Shown here: piece after piece, positions 53,274 through 58,928 of the stretch | Layout: every line of letters begins with the position of its first letter | Position numbering within the stretch: the first letter of the stretch is position 1 | The notes under the pieces: model-generated | Told to the model about the DNA's origin: nothing | The model's database searches: none | The model's input: the letters and a program-made list of their open reading frames with translations, nothing else | Position numbers and translations under genes: made by a program | Assembly: GCA_947311765.1 (NCBI GenBank) | Contig: CAMZLS010000018.1 | Location: 1 to 58,928 of the forward strand | Origin: an uncultured Helicobacteraceae bacterium | GTDB taxonomy: Bacteria; Campylobacterota; Campylobacteria; Campylobacterales; Sulfurimonadaceae | DNA length: 58,928 nucleotides | Direction of reading: 5' to 3'

Positions 53274-54023
53274 CTAGTCTTGTATATAATAGCCTACTCC
53301 AGAGGCATTTTTAATAATATTGGTAGGAAGTTTGTTTCGTAGCCGCCAGACAAGAGTGCGCACACTGTTTTCAGTAGCATTACTTCCATCCCAAACATAT
53401 TTTATTACTTGCTCAAAGGTGACAACACCACCAAGTTGTGCCACTAAAAGACGAATAAAAGCATTCTCTTTTCGAGTGAGTTTAATTTTAGAATTTTCAT
53501 AGAAAGTTTCACACACACTAATATCAAGATAATAAACTGATCCAAAAGGAACGATAGGTTTATCAGAAACTCTTTTTGCGTAGAGTAACTTTTCAAGATT
53601 ATTTTTATCATGTTTGAATGTGCTAAGATTTGAATTTCGTTTTTTCTCTTCTTTATGACGATGAAGAGCCATAATAATAGTAGTATTAAGATTTACAGGG
53701 TCGAAAGGCTTTATAATATAACCATAAGGTTCTGTGAATTTTGCCTTATCGATGATATCGCTATCAGTATGGGAGGTTAAGTAGATAAAAGGTTTTTTCA
53801 AGTTTTCATTTATGTAGTGTGCCAAATCAATGCCATCGGTGCTTTTTTGTAGCGAAATATCAATAAAAATGACATCAGGATTGTAAATTTTTATTTTACT
53901 GCGTGCTTGAGTTGCGTTATCTGTGATAGCAACAACATCATAATCGTATTTATCAAGTGAAAGCTTAAGATTTATTGCTGTGACCTTGTCATCTTCAACA
54001 ATAAGTATTTTAGTTTTTGACAT
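53274..54023 (-). CDS. Response regulator with OmpR-type DNA-binding domain
   Basis: 249 residues. Receiver 4-120 has the acidic pair (VEDDKV), phospho-acceptor in DVIFIDISL, Thr in YLTSHTD and Lys in YIIKPFD. A linker with several Lys leads to a winged-helix domain (about 175-249: KLTRKENAFIRLLVAQLGGVVTFEQVIKYVW; SVRTLVWRLRNKLP). The receiver sequence style resembles regulators with extended alpha4 regions rather than classical OmpR. It converges on the hybrid kinase with a 2-base gap, making the two a probable relay pair. Confidence 0.87.
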   Translation of the reverse strand: MSKTKILIVEDDKVTAINLKLSLDKYDYDVVAITDNATQARSKIKIYNPDVIFIDISLQKSTDGIDLAHYINENLKKPFIYLTSHTDSDIIDKAKFTEPYGYIIKPFDPVNLNTTIIMALHRHKEEKKRNSNLSTFKHDKNNLEKLLYAKRVSDKPIVPFGSVYYLDISVCETFYENSKIKLTRKENAFIRLLVAQLGGVVTFEQVIKYVWDGSNATENSVRTLVWRLRNKLPTNIIKNASGVGYYIQD

Positions 54024-54210
54024 TATAATTCTCCATATAAAACTATTATAACAAATTTTTGATAAAATATTTTTAAGCTAATCAAGAAAAGTTATAAAAA
54101 ACTTCAATTTTTAAAGACTCAATTATCTTTTAACCCCATCTTTAATTCTAAAAGGTATAATCACGATTAAATAGACTTAAAGTCTTATACCTTACATGTA
54201 ATGGAATAAT

Positions 54211-55581
54211 ATGCTTGATTTTGCTAAATTCACAACCTATTCAAAACCTGGACCACGCTATACGAGTTACCCTACAGCCTTAGAGTTCAGTGATGCTTTT
54301 GCCTATGATACTTATATTCAAAAATTAGAAAACAGAGATAAGAAGCGTCCGCTTTCTCTCTATTTCCACCTTCCTTTTTGTCGTAATGCCTGTTATTTTT
54401 GTGGATGTAATGTTGTTTTTACCTCTAAAGAAGAGAAACTACTGCGCTATATAGATTATCTTAAGCGTGAGATGGAAATTTTAGTGAAACATGTTGATAC
54501 CTCTCGTGAGGTGATTCAGATGCATTTTGGTGGAGGAACTCCGACATTTTTTACAGCAGAGCAGCTAGAGAATATTATTAAGATGATTAAAGGACATTTT
54601 AAAAATTTTGCCAAAAATGCTGAGATTAGTTGCGAGATTGATCCGCGTCATATTAATGAAGAGCAGATGAAAGTAATGAGTGAGGCTGGATTTAATCGTG
54701 TGAGTTTTGGTATCCAAGATTTTAATGAAAAAGTACAAATCGCAGTACACCGTGTCCAACCTTATGATATTACACAAAAAGCGATGGATCTAGCACGAAA
54801 ATATAATATGCTTAGTGTTAATGTGGACTTAATTTACGGACTGCCTTATCAGACCTTGGAGACTTTTAAAGAGACATTAGATAAGGTTATTACGCTTAAT
54901 CCTAACCGTTTTGCAGTCTTTAACTATGCCCATGTACCTTGGCTTAAAAAGACAATGCGAAAAATTGATGAAACAACACTTCCTCGTCCTGATGTAAAAC
55001 TCCAAATCATGCAATATACTATAGAATTTATGGAGTCGCATGGTTACAAGATGATAGGAATGGATCACTTTGCTAAACCTGATGATGAGCTTTTTATGGC
55101 TATCGAAAAAGGGGAGCTTCATCGTAATTTCCAAGGCTATACCACCAAAGGTGGCGCTGATTTAATTGGTATTGGCTTGACATCTATTGGCGAAGGTGCA
55201 GCGGACTATTATGCGCAAAACTTTAAGGATATGTATGCTTATGAAGCAGCTATTGATGCAGGTAGGCTTCCGTTTGAGCGTGGCGCAACCCTCAATGAAG
55301 ATGATAAAATCCGTCAATTCGTGATTATGGAATTAATGAGTAATTTTAAACTTGATATCAAGCGTTTTGAAAAGACTTTTAATCTTGTTTTTAGTGAATA
55401 TTTTGCAGATGCCTTAATAGAACTTCAACCACTTGCCGAGGATGGTATCATTAAAATCACTGATGAATATATTACATGTAATCAGACAGGAACGCTACTG
55501 ATTCGTAATATTTCCATGCCTTTTGATGCTTATATGGGTAAACATGCGCAGAGCAAGAAAACCTTTTCTAAGACGGTCTAG
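54211..55581 (+). CDS. hemN: Oxygen-independent coproporphyrinogen III oxidase
   Basis: 456 residues. Family hallmarks are the N-terminal YSKPGPRYTSYPTALEF, the radical-SAM motif FCRNACYFCGCN (CxxxCxxCxC), HFGGGTPTF, NRVSFGIQDFNEKVQ and DLIYGLPYQT. It decarboxylates coproporphyrinogen III under anoxic conditions. A TTACATGTAA copy lies 10 bases upstream of its ATG and another is inside the gene. The glcF-like gene follows after 3 bases; the same neighbour order exists in H. pylori as I recall it. Confidence 0.95.
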   Translation: MLDFAKFTTYSKPGPRYTSYPTALEFSDAFAYDTYIQKLENRDKKRPLSLYFHLPFCRNACYFCGCNVVFTSKEEKLLRYIDYLKREMEILVKHVDTSREVIQMHFGGGTPTFFTAEQLENIIKMIKGHFKNFAKNAEISCEIDPRHINEEQMKVMSEAGFNRVSFGIQDFNEKVQIAVHRVQPYDITQKAMDLARKYNMLSVNVDLIYGLPYQTLETFKETLDKVITLNPNRFAVFNYAHVPWLKKTMRKIDETTLPRPDVKLQIMQYTIEFMESHGYKMIGMDHFAKPDDELFMAIEKGELHRNFQGYTTKGGADLIGIGLTSIGEGAADYYAQNFKDMYAYEAAIDAGRLPFERGATLNEDDKIRQFVIMELMSNFKLDIKRFEKTFNLVFSEYFADALIELQPLAEDGIIKITDEYITCNQTGTLLIRNISMPFDAYMGKHAQSKKTFSKTV

Positions 55582-55584
55582 TGT

Positions 55585-56871
55585 ATGAATAAAAAGCTTG
55601 AAGATATTTTCAATTTTTCTGAAATTTCAGATGAGTGCGTAAAGTGCGGAAAGTGTATTCCTGTCTGTACTATCTATAATGTCAATGCAGATGAGGTAAC
55701 GACACCACGAGGATTTATCGACCTTTTAGGGGCGTACCAGCGTGGGGATTTGGAGCTTGATAAAACGCTAAAAGATATCTTTGAGAGCTGTTTCTTGTGT
55801 ACGGCTTGTGTAGAAGTTTGTCCTAATAGTTTGCCAACAGATATGGTGATAGAACAAGTTCGCTCTGATATTGCAGATAAATTTGGCCTTGCCTTTTTTA
55901 AAAAAGCATTCTTTTATCTGCTTCGTCATCGTTTTGCTATGGATGTTTTATTTAAGATGGGCTATGTTTTTCAGACTTGCGGTTTTAAGATTAAAGAGGC
56001 GCAAAACTCTATGCAGCCGCGTTTTAATCTTCCTCTTATCAAAAAAGAGCGACTACTTCCAAGTATGGGAAAAACCTCATTTTTAAACTCTTATCCTGAA
56101 GAGACAAGCAATGGTGGGCGAAGAAAAGTCGCTATCTTTATCGGCTGTTTGTCAAACTACAACTACACTGAGACGGGTAAAGCTTTGATGGATGTTTTAG
56201 AAAAACTAGAGATTGATGTGCTTATTCCTAAAAAACAGCTCTGTTGCGGTGCGCCTGCTTATTTTACAGGTGATAGTGCTACCGTAGAGCATAATGCCAA
56301 GAAAAACATCCGTTATTTTGAAACCTTTATAGATGAGGTTGAGGCGATTATTATCCCTGAAGCGACTTGCAGTGCAATGATAAAGATTGATTATGAACAC
56401 TTTTTCCATGATGATGTGGAGTGGCGAACAAGAGCAAAATTGCTCAAAGATAAGATATTTATGGCAACAGAATGGCTAGAGCAGAAAACAGAGCTTCATG
56501 ATCTTCTTTCACAGAAAAAAGCACAAGATTTTAGTATCACTTATCATGATGCCTGTCATGCTAAAAAGATGCAAGGCATTTATCAAGAACCGCGTAAACT
56601 GCTCAAGCAAAACTATGCCATTACAGAGATGAGTGACTCTAACGCTTGTTGTGGTTTTGGTGGTGTAACGATGCAGACAGAAAAATTTCATTTCGCAGAG
56701 GCAGTAGGGCGACCAAAAGCAGCTATGATACGAAATACAGGTGCAAAAGTTGTTTCATCAGAGTGTTCGGCATGCCGCATGCAGATAACAAACTCTCTGC
56801 ATGAAGCCGATGTGGATGTACTTTTTAAAAACCCAATAGAGCTAATTGCTGATGCTTTGAAGGAGAGATAA
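55585..56871 (+). CDS. glcF: GlcF/GlpC-like (Fe-S)-binding oxidoreductase subunit, copy 2
   Basis: 428 residues, closely similar throughout to the gene at 34475. Two 4Fe-4S motifs (CVKCGKCIPVC and CFLCTACVEVCPN), then CCG domains (IGCLSNYNY ... KQLCCGAP; YHDACHAKKM ... NACCGFGG) and CSACRMQ. In H. pylori the gene next to hemN is annotated glpC, and this copy is probably its orthologue and the ancestral one. It shares one base with the next gene's start. No flavoprotein partner lies nearby, so it may share the GlcD-like protein at 29206 or use another. Confidence 0.87.
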   Translation: MNKKLEDIFNFSEISDECVKCGKCIPVCTIYNVNADEVTTPRGFIDLLGAYQRGDLELDKTLKDIFESCFLCTACVEVCPNSLPTDMVIEQVRSDIADKFGLAFFKKAFFYLLRHRFAMDVLFKMGYVFQTCGFKIKEAQNSMQPRFNLPLIKKERLLPSMGKTSFLNSYPEETSNGGRRKVAIFIGCLSNYNYTETGKALMDVLEKLEIDVLIPKKQLCCGAPAYFTGDSATVEHNAKKNIRYFETFIDEVEAIIIPEATCSAMIKIDYEHFFHDDVEWRTRAKLLKDKIFMATEWLEQKTELHDLLSQKKAQDFSITYHDACHAKKMQGIYQEPRKLLKQNYAITEMSDSNACCGFGGVTMQTEKFHFAEAVGRPKAAMIRNTGAKVVSSECSACRMQITNSLHEADVDVLFKNPIELIADALKER

Positions 56872-57665
56872 TGCGTTTTATAGGATTGTTCTTTATGACA
56901 ATCTCTTTTCTGTACGGACAGATAGAGATAAGAGATATTGAAGTAGAAAAGCTTGATGAAGCTTCAGGCTTGTTAGTAAGTCAAAAATATCCAAATATTT
57001 TTTGGAGTCATAATGATTCAGGTGACAAGGCAAGACTCTATGCTTTTGATAAAAATACTCTCAAAAAAGTCAAGAAGATTAAGATAAAAAAAGCTGACAA
57101 TATTGACTGGGAAGATATCACTTATCATAAGGGAAATATCGTTATAGGCGATTTTGGAAATAATAAAAACAAACGCAAGGATTTAACTCTCTATACAATT
57201 AAAGAGCCAAATCCTTATAAAGATAAAAAAGTCAAAATTATTTCCAAGCAGAGGTTTGTTTTTTCAGATCAAAAATCCTTACCGCCCAAACGAAAAAATT
57301 TCGACTGCGAGGCGATATTTTCCTTTGATAATGAACTCTATCTTTTCACAAAACATAGAGCAGACAATAATACGACTCTCTATCATTTACAGGGAGATAA
57401 GGCAGTAAAACTTGCTAGTTTTGAGATGGATAGGCGTGTTACAGGAGCCGATAGTGATGGAGAGAGAGTTGTTATCCTAACTTACGGTTCGCTCTATCTC
57501 TTTAGGCCAAAAAAGATAGATAAAAACTTTTTTAAGGAGACATTTAGTCGTGTAAAGCTTAGGGATGTTGGGCAAGTTGAAGGTGTTGCTTTGGATGGAA
57601 AATATCTACATGTAATTAGTGAAGAGGGTAGGTTATACACTTTACATGTAAGTGATTTGAAATAA
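56871..57665 (+). CDS. Secreted beta-propeller-like protein of unknown function
   Basis: 264 residues with a signal peptide (cleavage near FLYGQ). Recurring motifs such as SGLLVSQKYPNIFWSHNDSGD, DWEDITYHKGNIVIGDFGNN, NFDCEAIFSFDNELYLFTKH and VEGVALDGKYLHVISEEG suggest several blades of a beta-propeller of the SdiA-regulated/esterase-like type. I see no catalytic residues. It overlaps the GlcF gene and is followed by lgt 8 bases later, so it probably sits in the same transcript. It carries a perfect TTACATGTAA near its 3' end. Confidence 0.6.
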   Translation: MRFIGLFFMTISFLYGQIEIRDIEVEKLDEASGLLVSQKYPNIFWSHNDSGDKARLYAFDKNTLKKVKKIKIKKADNIDWEDITYHKGNIVIGDFGNNKNKRKDLTLYTIKEPNPYKDKKVKIISKQRFVFSDQKSLPPKRKNFDCEAIFSFDNELYLFTKHRADNNTTLYHLQGDKAVKLASFEMDRRVTGADSDGERVVILTYGSLYLFRPKKIDKNFFKETFSRVKLRDVGQVEGVALDGKYLHVISEEGRLYTLHVSDLK

Positions 57666-57673
57666 GGAATTTT

Positions 57674-58498
57674 ATGGAATTTTGGAACAATATTTACAGC
57701 AATTTTGACCCCGTAGCCTTTGATATCTTTGGCTTAGCAGTGCATTGGTATGGCATGATGTATGTTTTAGCGCTTCTAACGGCGCTTTACGCTGGAAAGT
57801 GGATAGCTAAATATGACAAAGAAGATGTGACTCAAAAACAGTTAGATGACTATTTTATCTATGTTGAAATAGGTGTTATTTTAGGTGCGCGTATCGGTTA
57901 TATAGTCTTTTATGACCCCAATGCTATGGACTATCTCTTTGAGCCGTGGCAGATATTTAACCCTTACTCTCATGGTGAGTTTGTAGGTATTCGTGGGATG
58001 AGTTTTCATGGGGCGGTTATTGGCTTCTTTGCGGGTTCATTTATTTACTATTATGTCTCAAAAGCACCAATTTGGCGTATCTTGGATATTGCGGTGATTG
58101 CTGTTCCTGTAGGATATGTCTTTGGACGGATAGGAAATTTCCTTAACCAAGAACTTGTAGGACGAGTTACTGACTCACCTTTGGGCATCTATGTAGATGG
58201 CGTTTTGCGTCACCCCTCACAACTCTATGAGGCACTGCTTGAAGGTGTGGTTGTTTTTATTGTTCTTTTTCTTTATAGAAAACATAAGCACTATGAAGGT
58301 GAGCTTGTCTTAGTCTATGGTTTTATGTATGGAGCGATGCGTTTTCTTGCAGAATTTTGGAGACAACCAGACCCACAACTGGGATTTATCTGCTGTGGCT
58401 GGCTAACAAAAGGACAAGAATTAAGCTCGTTTATGATTATCGGTTCTGCTATTTTGTTAGTCTATTTTTATAAAAAGAGTTTAAAAAAATCCTTTTAG
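57674..58498 (+). CDS. lgt: Prolipoprotein diacylglyceryl transferase
   Basis: 274 residues with seven predicted helices. Signatures include FDIFGLAVHWYGMMYVLAL, ILGARIGYIVFYDP, GMSFHGAVIGFFAG and the Lgt consensus GRIGNFLNQELVGRVTDSP, with RHPSQLYEALLEG. It attaches diacylglycerol to the lipobox cysteine of prolipoproteins, several of which are encoded in this window. Confidence 0.96.
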   Translation: MEFWNNIYSNFDPVAFDIFGLAVHWYGMMYVLALLTALYAGKWIAKYDKEDVTQKQLDDYFIYVEIGVILGARIGYIVFYDPNAMDYLFEPWQIFNPYSHGEFVGIRGMSFHGAVIGFFAGSFIYYYVSKAPIWRILDIAVIAVPVGYVFGRIGNFLNQELVGRVTDSPLGIYVDGVLRHPSQLYEALLEGVVVFIVLFLYRKHKHYEGELVLVYGFMYGAMRFLAEFWRQPDPQLGFICCGWLTKGQELSSFMIIGSAILLVYFYKKSLKKSF

Positions 58499-58534
58499 GA
58501 GATTTCCTAACTCTTTTTCTATCGCTTTGCCTGC

Positions 58535-58540
58535 TATAAT
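58535..58540 (+). promoter_or_regulatory. Candidate extended -10 element upstream of hsdM
   Basis: TATAAT preceded by TGC (an extended -10 arrangement) about 90 bases before the hsdM ATG, in a region otherwise free of genes. Best promoter match between lgt and hsdM. Confidence 0.45.
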
Positions 58541-58631
58541 TTTTGAGGACTTCTGAAAGATGAAAAAACTTTCTTCTTTATAATGATAAACAGTTATAAT
58601 CATATAACTATTTATCTACGAGAATTTAACT

Positions 58632-58856
58632 ATGGCAAGCGTCCAACAACGCAAAGAGTTACAACGCCAGATTTGGCAAATCGCAAATGATGTTAGAGGC
58701 TCTGTGGATTGGTGGGACTTTAAGCAGTATGTTTTAGGCACTCTGTTTTATCGTTTTATCTCTGAAAACTTTTCGCTCTACATAGAAGGGGGCGATCCAG
58801 TTTACTGTACCTTGAAAAGCAAATCTCAATGTAGATTGGTTAGTTGTTTCATGTAA
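58632..58856 (+). pseudogene. hsdM: Type I restriction-modification methyltransferase HsdM, N-terminal fragment interrupted
   Basis: The first 55 residues (RKELQRQIWQIANDVRGSVD onward, then FKQYVLGTLFYRFISENF and YIEGGD) are unmistakably HsdM. After YIEGGD the frame continues only 19 unrelated residues (PVYCTLKSKSQ...) to a stop, where intact HsdM runs to about 500. The sequence after the break contains two close copies of GTGTAAACC (around 58878-58896), compatible with the end of an insertion sequence, though the window ends too soon to see a transposase. HsdM methylates DNA with HsdS. Confidence 0.75.
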
Positions 58857-58928
58857 TTTTTCGAGAGTGTAAACCTAACTGTGTAAACCCACCTCTTATT
58901 CCTAAATCACTTCGTATATTTTGACATA

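Larger units (their letters stand above)
1195..57651. repeat. Dispersed palindrome TTACATGTAA, at least 16 perfect copies
   Basis: Perfect copies start at 1195, 4340, 7438, 10711, 14806, 23562, 24573, 38273, 41252, 41455, 42606, 42780, 46195, 54192, 55472 and 57642. Single-mismatch copies occur at 1569, 2097, 23661 and 42187 among others. Many extend to CTTACATGTAAG. Base composition alone would predict roughly 0.2 copies. Most lie in genes, read mainly as Leu-His-Val or Thr-Cys-Asn; four are intergenic. Function unknown. Start and end given are the first and last copies, not a continuous element. Confidence 0.85.

Noticed and set aside
1-58928. tRNA, rRNA, CRISPR arrays, prophage
   Set aside because: No cloverleaf-like segment, no rRNA sequence, no regularly spaced repeats with spacers and no phage structural genes were seen.

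Overview
The window is AT-rich chromosomal DNA of a free-living, sulfur-metabolising member of the Campylobacterota (Sulfurimonas/Sulfuricurvum/Sulfurovum-like). This rests on gene content and order. There is a tatB-tatC-queA cluster, an rppH-lysC-hobA-holB-folP block (hobA is a DnaA-binding protein known from this phylum, and the order matches Helicobacter pylori as I recall it), adjacent bamA and tyrA, and a hemN-glcF pair. Sulfide:quinone oxidoreductase and a polysulfide/thiosulfate-reductase operon point to sulfur chemistry. I see no rRNA, tRNA or CRISPR array.

Layout: (1) 0-5 kb is housekeeping: a divergent polysaccharide deacetylase, dprA, tatBC-queA and hemW. (2) 5-16 kb is an exopolysaccharide locus built around recognisable PelF and PelG homologues. 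The usual PelA/B/C/D/E are absent. In their place are two divergent Spherulin-4 (GH135-like) lipoproteins, a TolC-like outer-membrane protein, a lipoprotein ending in a SPOR-like domain, a 730-aa multi-TM protein and a GAF/HD-GYP-type protein whose HD-GYP motifs look degenerate. I consider this the most interesting system in the window. (3) 15.9-20.6 kb continues the envelope-glycan theme: polysaccharide deacetylase, flippase-like membrane protein, FemAB-like acyltransferase, GT2 glycosyltransferase, DUF2304 protein and an HlyD-type lipoprotein adaptor. (4) 20.7-25.7 kb is the rppH-lysC-hobA-holB-folP block plus a CNNM/CBS membrane protein. (5) 25.8-37.3 kb holds a heme-c sensor kinase/regulator pair, pyrD, and a cluster in which GlcD-like and GlcF-like oxidase subunits flank a ferric-type ABC importer, followed by a Tat-exported metallophosphoesterase and a small cytochrome c. 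(6) 37.4-43.8 kb carries tyrA, bamA, a lipoprotein and pepN. (7) 44-50.4 kb is sulfur respiration: sqr, a small protein, a gene remnant with a 21-bp inverted repeat, and psrABC. (8) 50.6-54 kb is a hybrid histidine kinase facing an OmpR-type regulator. (9) 54.2-58.5 kb is hemN, a second glcF, a secreted protein and lgt. The window ends in an hsdM that is cut off after about 55 codons, probably by an insertion.

One genome-scale signal cuts across the annotation. The perfect 10-bp palindrome TTACATGTAA occurs at least 16 times on my reading, where base composition predicts well under one. It sits in genes (usually read as Leu-His-Val or Thr-Cys-Asn) and between genes, and is absent from 24.6-38.2 kb.

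All boundaries and motifs were read by eye. Family names come from recognised motifs and conserved gene order, and no database search was run.
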